Origin: SIG622 sp045604705
Lineage (GTDB): Bacteria; Bacillota; Clostridia; Oscillospirales; CAG-382
DNA: 6,404 bases
Assembly: GCA_045604705.1 (NCBI GenBank)
Contig: JAZUOO010000045.1
Coordinates: 1-6,404, forward strand
Direction: 5' to 3'
Positions 1 through 5,910 of this stretch are shown here, piece after piece. A program made the translations under genes and the position numbers. Within the stretch, counting starts at the first letter, position 1; each line of letters begins with the position of its first letter. The notes beneath the pieces were generated by a model, which made no database searches, was not told the origin of the DNA, and saw nothing but the letters and a program-made list of their open reading frames with translations.

Positions 1-141
1 CCTACAGAGCATTGTGCGGATTGTGATTATTGCAATTTTCTCGCACCGCAGTGCGATACAATAATTCAAAAGCGAAGCTTTTTACCTAAATTATGCATTA
101 TGCATTATGCATTATGCATTGTGCGTTGTGCATTGCGAAGC
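1..141 (-). repeat. Composite palindromic repeat, inverted copy left of oriC
   Basis: Non-coding DNA at the window's left edge. Read on the minus strand it is collinear with the block that follows dnaN: heptad array (132 to 91), the words AATTTAGGTAAAAAGC, a TTC-loop hairpin (82 to 68), then TATTGTATCGCAC. About 45 of 51 bases of 51-100 match 1784-1834 in inverted orientation. Further out, CCGCACAATGC and GTAGG (minus strand, 22 to 1) resemble 1929-1946 and 1842-1846. It also holds a small perfect hairpin, arms TCGCAC and GTGCGA (41-46 and 51-56). A GCGAAGC mini-hairpin lies at 135-141. The unit may continue left of base 1. No gene is visible here. Confidence 0.75.
91..132 (+). repeat. Heptad tandem array (TTATGCA)n
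   Basis: Four perfect head-to-tail copies of TTATGCA occupy 91-118. Two diverged copies, TTGTGCG and TTGTGCA, follow up to 132. The array then runs into the GCGAAGC hairpin core at 135-141. The 7-bp period and the palindromic core ATGCAT recur after dnaN, after gyrB and at the right edge of the window. It creates an apparent open reading frame starting at 93 that has no other support. Confidence 0.9.
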
Positions 142-152
142 GAATCCTTCAT

Positions 153-174
153 GGCACGACCTGTGTGTCGTGCC
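153..174 (+). repeat. CTGTGT-loop hairpin, copy 1
   Basis: A perfect 8-bp inverted repeat, arms GGCACGAC (153-160) and GTCGTGCC (167-174), closes the six-base loop CTGTGT. Two further copies lie at 1993-2014 and 3640-3661. No T-tract follows, so it is not a standard intrinsic terminator. The short flanks (AT before, CTAC after) match the other copies only when this one is read on the opposite strand, although its loop matches them on the + strand. Confidence 0.85.
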
Positions 175-180
175 CTACGT

Positions 181-540
181 TGAAAAAATCCACACCCCAA
201 AAACCCACATCAGTGGAAAACCCACGTTTCCGTACTGCATATTCAAAAACAAATTTCCATTCTCAACATACTTATCCACATAAATCCACATTTTCCACAT
301 TACCAATTTCAAAAATTTTCCACATCCGTCAACTTTTTACTAACAGCTCTTTACACATAAAAACCATATTTTATCCACAGGCTTAATTCAACTCATTCTT
401 GTAAAAACTCCGCTTTTCCACCTTTTCCACCGACTCTACTACTACTACTACTATTTCCCTTTATTTATTCCATTTATAAAAAAGAGAATTTACAATTTTT
501 TTCTCTTTGGGAAAGAGTTACCCGTCAAAGTGTGGAAAAC
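181..540 (+). other. oriC: Chromosomal replication origin (oriC), DnaA-box cluster
   Basis: Ten DnaA-box-like 9-mers are visible. Perfect TTATCCACA: 272-280 and 371-379. TTTTCCACA: 291-299 and 316-324. AAATCCACA: 186-194 and 282-290. TTTTCCACC tandem pair: 414-422 and 423-431. On the minus strand: TTTTCCACT at 212-220 and TTTTCCACA at 531-539. The cluster lies directly before dnaN and is followed by a triplet unwinding motif and A+T-rich DNA. This is the arrangement of the dnaA-dnaN intergenic origin half in Bacillus-type genomes. DnaA would bind the double-stranded boxes and load helicase at the adjacent melted region. Apart from these motifs I see no gene in 1-631. Whether a second box cluster lies before dnaA cannot be judged from this window. 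Confidence 0.93.
432..500 (+). other. DnaA-trio array and A+T-rich unwinding element
   Basis: After the second TTTTCCACC box (ends 431) comes a four-base spacer GACT. Six uninterrupted CTA triplets (436-453) and TTT (454-456) follow. On the complementary strand this reads 3'-GAT-5' six times, then AAA, which fits the DnaA-trio motif (3'-G/A-A-T/A-5') described for Bacillus subtilis. In that system DnaA assembles on single-stranded trios from the neighbouring boxes to open the duplex. The following 454-500 is very A+T-rich and is the likely first-melting DNA. The box pair, spacer, trios and A+T tract are in the expected order and polarity. Confidence 0.85.
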
Positions 541-562
541 ATAATCTTTCGTAAATATATCT

Positions 563-591
563 TTTATAAAAACCGCTTTCGCATATATTAT
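563..591 (+). promoter_or_regulatory. Candidate promoter for dnaN
   Basis: A possible -35 TTTATA (563-568) is separated by 17 bases from a -10-like TATTAT (586-591). This is about 40 bases before the dnaN start. The match is modest and the region is A+T-rich, so chance is possible. dnaN may also be read through from dnaA upstream. A minus-strand DnaA box (531-539) lies just upstream and could link expression to DnaA, but this is only inference. Confidence 0.35.
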
Positions 592-631
592 CTCAATTCC
601 AACTTCTACTACATGGAAAGGAAATCAGAAA

Positions 632-1765
632 ATGAAATTTACCGTTGATAAGCAAGAGCTTCAGAAAGCTATGCTCCCGGTTACATACGGCGTATCAAAT
701 GTCAATAACCCGGACTATAAATCACTTCTCATGGAAGTAAAGGACGACAATCTCATAATATTTTCCTATGACCTTGAAAAGGGTATCAGAACCACTATTC
801 CCGTTGAAGGTGAAAGAGACGGAAAGGTGGAAGCCGACGCTCAGAAAATATACGCCATTATCGGTGCTATGGACGACGGTGAGCTTACCTTTGAAGTAGA
901 TTCCAATTTTCTTATAAAAGTAGCCTCCGGTAACACTGATTTTCAAATTCTGGGCAAGGACGGTCACGGTTTCCCGAATATCCCGAATATCGAGGGTGAC
1001 TTCGGATATAAGCTCACAAAGAGTAAGCTTAGAAATATCATAAACAGAACCGTGTTCTCTGTTTCAAATAACGAAACAAATCCCGTTTTTACAGGCTCTC
1101 TGTTTGAAATAGAGGGAGAAATGCTCAAAGTTGTTGCCCTTGACAGAAACAGGATTGCCGTAAGATGTGAAAGTGTTATAACAGATATTACGGGTGAGCC
1201 CACAATGACAAAGTTCGTTATTCCGGGCAAGGCGGAAAATGACCTGCTGAGAGTTCTTACCGATTCCGACGAAGAAATTTCCGTTCGTATGACAAGAAAG
1301 CACATTATTTTCACATTCGACAATATATACTATATATCAAGACTTCTTGAGGGAGAATTCATGAACTATAAAAGACTTCTTCTCCCGGAGAACAAATTCG
1401 AGCTTACCGTCAACACAAAGGATTTCCTTGAATCGGTAACAAGAGCTGCAATTCTTCTTGAAAGCTACAAAAACAATTTTCTTATCGTAAACCTTGCCCA
1501 GGGTAAAATGAACGTAAGCTGTACCACCGAATTCGGAAAAGTAGACGATGTAATAGAAAGTAGCTTCACCAAAGGGGAAGAAGATTCACTTAAAATCGGC
1601 TTTAATCACAGAATACTCATTGATGCATTAAGAGCTGTCGGTGAAGAAGAAGTAAAGCTTACCTTCAACGGAGCAACAAATCCTATTATATTCTCCCCGG
1701 TACATGATGATGAAAAAATCGATGACAGATTTTTGTATGTTGTTATGCCGGTGCAGCTTAGATAA
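632..1765 (+). CDS. dnaN: DNA polymerase III beta subunit (sliding clamp)
   Basis: This encodes a 377-residue beta clamp, close to the family's usual 365-380. The protein forms a ring-shaped dimer around DNA, tethers the replicative polymerase and serves as a docking site for repair and replication proteins. The N-terminus MKFTVDKQELQKAM, the segment GEFMNYKRLLLPENKF (about residues 240-255) and the C-terminus YVVMPVQLR are typical of DnaN and span the three-domain clamp fold (roughly 1-120, 125-250, 255-377). The start is supported by GGAAAGGA (615-622), nine bases before ATG. It lies immediately downstream of oriC, as is usual for dnaA-dnaN loci, and nothing suggests damage. Repeat DNA starts within about five bases of its stop codon, and no T-tailed terminator follows. 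Confidence 0.98.
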   Translation: MKFTVDKQELQKAMLPVTYGVSNVNNPDYKSLLMEVKDDNLIIFSYDLEKGIRTTIPVEGERDGKVEADAQKIYAIIGAMDDGELTFEVDSNFLIKVASGNTDFQILGKDGHGFPNIPNIEGDFGYKLTKSKLRNIINRTVFSVSNNETNPVFTGSLFEIEGEMLKVVALDRNRIAVRCESVITDITGEPTMTKFVIPGKAENDLLRVLTDSDEEISVRMTRKHIIFTFDNIYYISRLLEGEFMNYKRLLLPENKFELTVNTKDFLESVTRAAILLESYKNNFLIVNLAQGKMNVSCTTEFGKVDDVIESSFTKGEEDSLKIGFNHRILIDALRAVGEEEVKLTFNGATNPIIFSPVHDDEKIDDRFLYVVMPVQLR

Positions 1766-1769
1766 TGAG

Positions 1770-1834
1770 AAATGCAAAATGCATAATGCAGAATTTAGGT
1801 AAAAAGCTTCGCTTTTGATTTTATTGTATCGCAC
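1770..1834 (+). repeat. Composite palindromic repeat, copy after dnaN
   Basis: Degenerate heptads on the AATGCAT phase (1771-1790) are followed by AATTTAGGTA and then a hairpin. The arms are AAAAGC (1802-1807) and GCTTTT (1811-1816) around loop TTC. TATTGTATCGCAC (1822-1834) follows. The whole block is an inverted near-copy of 51-100, so dnaN and the origin are bracketed by inverted repeats about 1.7 kb apart. It starts about five bases after the dnaN stop. No T-run follows the hairpin, so it is not an intrinsic terminator of the usual kind. Confidence 0.85.
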
Positions 1835-1990
1835 AACGCTCCGTAGGTACACAAACCTTGCCTCTCCCCATGGGAGAGGTGTCAGCGAAGCTGACGGAGA
1901 GGGTGCAGGCATCGCAACAATTATAATACCGCACAATGCCATGTGGGTACACATCCTTGCCTCGCCCTTTTGGAGAGGTGGCAGCGATGT
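1821..1990 (+). repeat. Diverged direct repeat, about 100-bp period
   Basis: 1821-1890 and 1921-1989 align with a period of 100 bases and one single-base gap. They share GCACAA, GTAC-ACA, CCTTGCCTC, GGAGAGGTG and GCAGCGA-type words, with roughly three quarters of positions identical. The second copy runs directly into the CTGTGT-loop hairpin at 1993. This fills most of the dnaN-recF gap (1766-2063), where no convincing gene is visible. The short + and - strand open frames over it are made of repeat sequence. Confidence 0.7.
1861..1903 (+). repeat. Strong double hairpin with an alternative fold
   Basis: Arms CCTCTCCC (1861-1868) and GGGAGAGG (1872-1879) form a perfect 8-bp stem with loop CAT. 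Next to it, GTCAGC (1881-1886) and GCTGAC (1890-1895) form a 6-bp stem with loop GAA. A third segment, GGAGAGG (1896-1902), can also pair with CCTCTCC (1861-1867). The first stem can therefore be replaced by an outer stem enclosing the second. A weaker relative of the first hairpin (CCTCGCC 1960-1966, GGAGAGG 1972-1978, one mismatch) occurs in the second direct-repeat copy. Confidence 0.75.
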
Positions 1991-1992
1991 AG

Positions 1993-2014
1993 GGTACGAC
2001 CTGTGTGTCGTGCC
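1993..2014 (+). repeat. CTGTGT-loop hairpin, copy 2
   Basis: Arms GGTACGAC (1993-2000) and GTCGTGCC (2007-2014) enclose CTGTGT. All eight positions pair if one G-T wobble is allowed, so it is intermediate between copies 1 and 3. It lies 49 bases before recF. The following GTACC and the preceding GTAGGG also resemble the flanks of copy 3. Confidence 0.85.
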
Positions 2015-2063
2015 ATGTACCTAACCCAAAAAGAATTATAAAAAAAAGGAGCTTACCGAAATT

Positions 2064-3242
2064 ATGCACGTAAAAAAGTTAAAAGCAAATAATTTCCGTA
2101 ATATCCTTTCGCAAGAAATAGAATTTCAAAAAGGCATAAACGTTCTTTACGGAAAAAATGCCTCAGGTAAGACCAACGCACTTGAAGCTATTTACCTTTT
2201 TGCCTCAGGAAAGAGCTTGCGGGGCAGTCCCGAAAAGGACTTTATAAAAAAAGGCGAACAGTTTTCAAGAACAGCTATTGAATTTGAAAGTCTTTTAAGT
2301 CCCGGAATCAGCCGCAATATGTCTCTGACATTTTTGTCCGGAAATCGCAAGATAATGAAATATGCAGGCATGGACGTCGGAAAAATGTCTGAGCTTTTGG
2401 GGCATTTCAGAGCTTGCGTCTTTACTCCGGATGACCTTATGCTGGTTCGTGGTGCTCCCGAGGAAAGAAGAAGATTTGCGGATATATCAATAAGCCAGAT
2501 AAGACCGCGTTTTGTCCATTGCCTTAACGATTACTTTAAGGTACTTTCCCAAAAAAACACCATACTCAAAAATGCAAATATCACGGGAAAGCTTGATCTT
2601 GATTATCTGGAAGTTCTCAATGAACAGTTGGCGATGTCGGCGAGTGTAATTGTAAAACAAAGATACGGCTTTTGTGAAAGCCTTGTACGCCACGCAAGAA
2701 AAATTTACAGCGATATATCCGATGACAAGGAAATATTCGGAATGAAATATATCTCACAAACAAAAGTAAATTTTTACGACGAAGAATACACAAGAGAAGC
2801 ATATATGGGACTTTTCAAAAAGAATCTCGATAGGGAAATAAAATACGGAATGTCCCTTGTAGGTCCTCAAAAAGATGATATTTATTTCTGCGTAGGAAAA
2901 AATTGCGAGCTTAGTGTGGAACAGAATCCTGAACAAAATGACGAGCTATTGTTTGACGGAAACTACAATGCCCGCACATTTGGTTCAAGAGGTCAGCAGA
3001 GAAGTGTGGTTCTGTCCCTAAAGCTTGCCCAGGGAGAACTCTTCCGCGAGCTTTGCGGCGAATATCCTGTATTTTTACTTGATGACGTATTTTCCGAGCT
3101 TGACTACGCAAGAAGAAGCTATATACTTTCCAATACGGAGAATAAGCAAATAATAATTACCTGCTGCGACTGCGATATTCTCGGTGGCTTTAGCGACTAT
3201 AAAGGAATATACGTAGAAAATGGTGAATATGGAAATGGCTGA
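2064..3242 (+). CDS. recF: DNA replication and repair protein RecF
   Basis: This is a 392-residue SMC-like ABC ATPase. It works in the RecFOR pathway, which loads RecA at single-strand gaps and stalled forks in the cytoplasm. Visible motifs are the N-terminal MHVKKLKANNFRN, Walker A GKNASGKT (30-37), the ABC signature GSRGQQRS (307-314) and Walker B plus D-loop VFLLDDVFSELD (336-347). The length is slightly above the usual 360-375, and all ATPase motifs are intact. The start is preceded by AAAGGAG (2045-2051) with a slightly long 12-base spacing; I see no better alternative start. It follows a 298-base repeat-filled gap after dnaN, where relatives usually carry an S4-domain gene. Confidence 0.97.
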   Translation: MHVKKLKANNFRNILSQEIEFQKGINVLYGKNASGKTNALEAIYLFASGKSLRGSPEKDFIKKGEQFSRTAIEFESLLSPGISRNMSLTFLSGNRKIMKYAGMDVGKMSELLGHFRACVFTPDDLMLVRGAPEERRRFADISISQIRPRFVHCLNDYFKVLSQKNTILKNANITGKLDLDYLEVLNEQLAMSASVIVKQRYGFCESLVRHARKIYSDISDDKEIFGMKYISQTKVNFYDEEYTREAYMGLFKKNLDREIKYGMSLVGPQKDDIYFCVGKNCELSVEQNPEQNDELLFDGNYNARTFGSRGQQRSVVLSLKLAQGELFRELCGEYPVFLLDDVFSELDYARRSYILSNTENKQIIITCCDCDILGGFSDYKGIYVENGEYGNG

Positions 3243-3257
3243 AAAAGTGGGAAGAAA

Positions 3258-3266
3258 TGTTAAAAT
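3258..3266 (+). promoter_or_regulatory. Possible extended -10 element
   Basis: TG-N-TAAAAT at 3258-3266 matches an extended -10 promoter element, about 105 bases before the RemB-like gene and just after recF. No convincing -35 is visible 16-18 bases upstream. It could provide separate expression of the RemB-like gene and gyrB. Support is weak. Confidence 0.25.
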
Positions 3267-3353
3267 GAACTTTCAATTATAGAAGTTTGTGATTTGTATG
3301 TAATTCGACAGCCGTTTTGTATTTGTAAAACCACACAAATTTCCGATAATACC

Positions 3354-3363
3354 AAAGGAAGGG
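3354..3363 (+). promoter_or_regulatory. Ribosome binding site deciding the RemB-like start
   Basis: AAAGGAAGGG lies eight bases before ATG 3372. An in-frame ATG exists upstream at 3294, but it lacks such a site and would add 26 residues unlike the family. The gene is therefore started at 3372. Confidence 0.8.
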
Positions 3364-3371
3364 TCATATTT

Positions 3372-3614
3372 ATGTATTTATCTCTCGGCGGTACGGTTAC
3401 GGTAAAAAAATCCGAGGTTATAGGAATCTTTGACCTTGATACCGCACCTGCAGACAGTCAGGTTATGGAATTCTTAAAAGAAAACGAAAAAAAGAAAAAT
3501 GTAACCGTCGTAGGAATGGGAATTCCAAAAGCCTTTGTTATCACAAACAACGGAAAAGAAACAAAGATTTATATTACTACCATTTCGGCATCCTCCATTA
3601 AAGGAAGAAGTTAG
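3372..3614 (+). CDS. remB: RemA/RemB family regulator (DUF370, YaaB-like)
   Basis: An 80-residue protein beginning MYLSLGGTVTVKKSEVIGIFDLD. It matches the small DUF370 family in length, N-terminus (YL-LG, then the IVGIFD-like segment) and the PKAFVIT...ITTISASSIKGR C-terminus. The position between recF and gyrB is that of B. subtilis yaaB/remB. Family members studied in B. subtilis (RemA, and genetically RemB) are needed for expression of biofilm matrix genes. RemA binds DNA as a multimer and also affects osmoprotection genes. The targets here are unknown. It lies 129 bases after recF and 136 before gyrB, on the same strand, and may be co-transcribed with either. The start at 3372 rests on the ribosome site and family length. 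Confidence 0.88.
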   Translation: MYLSLGGTVTVKKSEVIGIFDLDTAPADSQVMEFLKENEKKKNVTVVGMGIPKAFVITNNGKETKIYITTISASSIKGRS

Positions 3615-3639
3615 GATTTAGGGAACAGGAACTATATAG

Positions 3640-3661
3640 GGTACGACCTGTGTGTCGTACC
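3640..3661 (+). repeat. CTGTGT-loop hairpin, copy 3
   Basis: Arms GGTACGAC (3640-3647) and GTCGTACC (3654-3661) pair perfectly around CTGTGT. Relative to copy 1, the third pair has changed from C-G to T-A on both arms, so the stem is preserved by a compensatory change. It is placed 25 bases after the RemB-like stop and about 90 bases before gyrB. No T-tract follows, so termination is not supported. Confidence 0.88.
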
Positions 3662-3750
3662 GTGTACCTAAACGCAGAAATTGATAAATCAGAAAAAAAT
3701 AAAATCAAAAATAAAAAACAACATATATCATAAAGGAATGGTTACTAAAA

Positions 3751-5799
3751 ATGTCGGAAGAAATCAGAGAAAACATGACAGAAGAATTTGAAACCGAGGT
3801 AAAGGCTACCGACTCTAATGTAGATTCGGGAAAGAAGTACGACGACAGCCAGATTCAGGTGCTTGAGGGTCTTGAAGCGGTAAGAAAGAGACCGGGTATG
3901 TACATCGGCTCCACAAGTGCGAGAGGTCTCCACCATCTTATATATGAGATTGTGGATAATTCCATCGACGAATCACTTGCGGGATACTGTAACAAAATAA
4001 CCGTTACTCTCCATGAGGACGGCTCTGTTTCGGTGCAGGACAACGGACGTGGTATTCCCTCGGGTATTCATCCGAAAATGGGTATCTCCACCATCGAAGT
4101 AGTATTCACCGTACTTCATGCGGGAGGTAAGTTCGGCGGAGATGGCTATAAAATTTCCGGCGGTCTTCACGGCGTAGGTGCGTCTGTTGTTAATGCACTT
4201 TCCGAGTGGACACAGGTTGTAAACTGCCATGACGGTAAAAAGCATACCGAAAGATTTGAAAGAGGAAAGACGGCACGTCCAATTGAGCTTGTCGGCGACT
4301 GCGGCGAGGAACACGGTCTTTATGTCCGCTTTAAGCCCGACCCTGAAATATTTGATACCACCGAATTTGAATACTCTGTTGTTGAAAAGAGACTTCGTGA
4401 GCAGGCGTTCCTCAACGCCGGTCTTATGATTGAGCTTATCGACCTTCGTCCCAAAAAGGCGGACGAGATTGAAATTTCCGAGGACACCGAATCTGCAGGT
4501 CTTGAGGTGCAAACCGAGGAAGCAACAAAGTATAAGGTTTACCACTACGAAGAGGGTATCCGTCAGTTTGTACGCTACCTTAACGGCAAAAAGAGATCAG
4601 GCGTGCTTCATGAGGACGTCGTGTATCTTGCGGGCAAAAAGGGTGACATTTCCGTTGAAATAGCACTTCAGTATAACGATACCTATGACGATACGGTTAT
4701 AACCTTTGCCAACAATATAAACACCATAGAGGGTGGTACCCACGAAACCGGCTTCAAGAACGCTCTGACTCGTATTATCAATGACTACGGCAAAAAGTAT
4801 AAGTTCCTTAAAGACGATGAAAAGCTCTCCGGCGATGACTGCCGTGAAGGTCTTTGTGCGATTGTCAGCGTAAAGCTTCCGGAAGCTCAGTTTGAGGGTC
4901 AGACAAAGACTAAGCTGGGTAATGCCGATATACGTCCCTTTGTTGAAGCGGTAATGAACGAGGAGCTTACGAACTACCTCGAAGAAAACCCTAACGTAGG
5001 CAAGGCGGTTATTGAAAAGGCTGTCACAGCACAAAGAGCAAGGGAAGCGGCAAGAAAGGCAAGAGACCTTACAAGAAGCCGTAAGTCCGCACTTGAAAGC
5101 ACTACTCTGCCCGGAAAGCTTGTTGACTGTCAGGAAAGAAACATGGAGCTGACGGAATTATTCCTTGTCGAGGGAGACTCCGCAGGCGGTACCGCAAAGG
5201 AAGGCAGAAACAGCCAGTTCCAGGCAGTACTTCCGATGCGTGGTAAGATACTCAACGTTGAAAAGTCAAGACTTGACAGAATTCTTTCAAGTACACAGAT
5301 AACGCCCATTATCATAGCTCTCGGCTGTGGTATCGGCGACGAATTCAACATGGAAAAGCTGCGTTACGGTAAAATAATAATCATGAGCGATGCGGACGTG
5401 GACGGTGCTCACATTAAAACACTGCTTCTTACGTTCTTCTTCCGCCACATGAGACCTCTTATCGAAAACGGACACATCTACTGTGCAAGACCGCCGCTTT
5501 ACAGAGTGTTCAAGGGTAAACAGGAAAAGTACGCTTTCTCGGACGAGGAGCGTGACCAGATTCTTGCCGAAATGGGTGGTAATGCCGATGCTGAAAGATA
5601 TAAGGGTCTCGGTGAAATGGATGCCGACCAGCTTGCCTACACGACTATGGACCCGGAATACAGAACTCTTTCAAAGGTAACAATTGAGGATGCCATTGAG
5701 GCGGATGCGACGTTCTCTCTTCTTATGGGCGAGGAGGTTGAGCCCAGACGTAATTTTATACAAGAGAATGCAAAATATGTTACGAACCTTGATATTTAA
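3751..5799 (+). CDS. gyrB: DNA gyrase subunit B
   Basis: This is the 682-residue ATPase/TOPRIM subunit of type IIA topoisomerase. With GyrA it introduces negative supercoils. In the GHKL ATPase domain, the N-box has E66 and N70 (YEIVDNSIDE), then DNGRGIP (97-103), the ATP lid GGLHGVG (137-143) and QTK (384-386). In the TOPRIM domain, EGDSAGG (474-480) and DADVD (547-551) supply the metal-binding acids. PMRGKILNVEK (495-505) favours GyrB over ParE, and YKGLGEM (617-623) is typical. Residues matching the quinolone-region Asp and Lys of E. coli (426, 447) are kept as D476 and K499. It is longer than the usual roughly 640: there is an acidic N-terminal tail (about 1-30) and an acidic insert (about 235-260). 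The start has AAAGGAA (3732-3738), 12 bases upstream. gyrA does not follow in this window. Confidence 0.98.
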   Translation: MSEEIRENMTEEFETEVKATDSNVDSGKKYDDSQIQVLEGLEAVRKRPGMYIGSTSARGLHHLIYEIVDNSIDESLAGYCNKITVTLHEDGSVSVQDNGRGIPSGIHPKMGISTIEVVFTVLHAGGKFGGDGYKISGGLHGVGASVVNALSEWTQVVNCHDGKKHTERFERGKTARPIELVGDCGEEHGLYVRFKPDPEIFDTTEFEYSVVEKRLREQAFLNAGLMIELIDLRPKKADEIEISEDTESAGLEVQTEEATKYKVYHYEEGIRQFVRYLNGKKRSGVLHEDVVYLAGKKGDISVEIALQYNDTYDDTVITFANNINTIEGGTHETGFKNALTRIINDYGKKYKFLKDDEKLSGDDCREGLCAIVSVKLPEAQFEGQTKTKLGNADIRPFVEAVMNEELTNYLEENPNVGKAVIEKAVTAQRAREAARKARDLTRSRKSALESTTLPGKLVDCQERNMELTELFLVEGDSAGGTAKEGRNSQFQAVLPMRGKILNVEKSRLDRILSSTQITPIIIALGCGIGDEFNMEKLRYGKIIIMSDADVDGAHIKTLLLTFFFRHMRPLIENGHIYCARPPLYRVFKGKQEKYAFSDEERDQILAEMGGNADAERYKGLGEMDADQLAYTTMDPEYRTLSKVTIEDAIEADATFSLLMGEEVEPRRNFIQENAKYVTNLDI

Positions 5800-5854
5800 A
5801 ATGCATAATGCATAATGCGTAATGCATAATCGAGGATAATTTGCTTCGCAAATT
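5799..5854 (+). repeat. Heptad array plus TTC-loop hairpin after gyrB
   Basis: AATGCAT-phase heptads begin at the gyrB stop codon: AAATGCA, TAATGCA, TAATGCG, TAATGCA (5799-5826), then TAAT to 5830. A hairpin follows with arms AATTTGC (5838-5844) and GCAAATT (5848-5854) and loop TTC; its centre is GCTTCGC, the complement of GCGAAGC. 5807-5830 is the exact reverse complement of 6305-6328. The unit has the same order and orientation (array, then TTC hairpin) as the one after dnaN. No T-tract follows the hairpin. Confidence 0.88.
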
Positions 5855-5910
5855 TGCATTAATTGAATCATATGTGGGCGAAGAAATTATGGATATGTGG
5901 GTAAATATTT

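Noticed and set aside
91..132. Heptads as initiator iterons of the origin
   Set aside because: The same heptads occur after dnaN, after gyrB and at the window end, far from oriC, so they are not origin-specific.
93..386. 97-residue open frame upstream of dnaN
   Set aside because: It is built from the heptad array (MHYALCIMHCALCI) and DnaA boxes, has no ribosome site, and lies over oriC.
503..517. Terminator hairpin CTCTTT-GGG-AAAGAG before dnaN
   Set aside because: No T-run follows on either strand in the right direction. It may be an incidental palindrome, although 481-488 can also pair with 501-508.
1815..2069. Open frames on both strands between dnaN and recF
   Set aside because: They translate the palindromic and direct repeats on either strand, overlap each other, and resemble no protein family I recognise.
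3229..3282. 17-residue frame overlapping the recF end
   Set aside because: Too short and without a ribosome site or recognisable motif.
3294..3371. Upstream in-frame start for the RemB-like protein
   Set aside because: It adds 26 residues unlike the family, and the good ribosome site at 3354-3363 points to 3372.
3973..4545. 190-residue minus-strand frame inside gyrB, and similar ones at 964-1323 and 4597-5034
   Set aside because: Antisense shadows of strongly conserved genes, without ribosome sites or recognisable protein motifs.
5838..5854. Intrinsic terminator for gyrB
   Set aside because: The stem is good but A+T-rich and is not followed by a T-tract; it is better explained as part of the repeat family.
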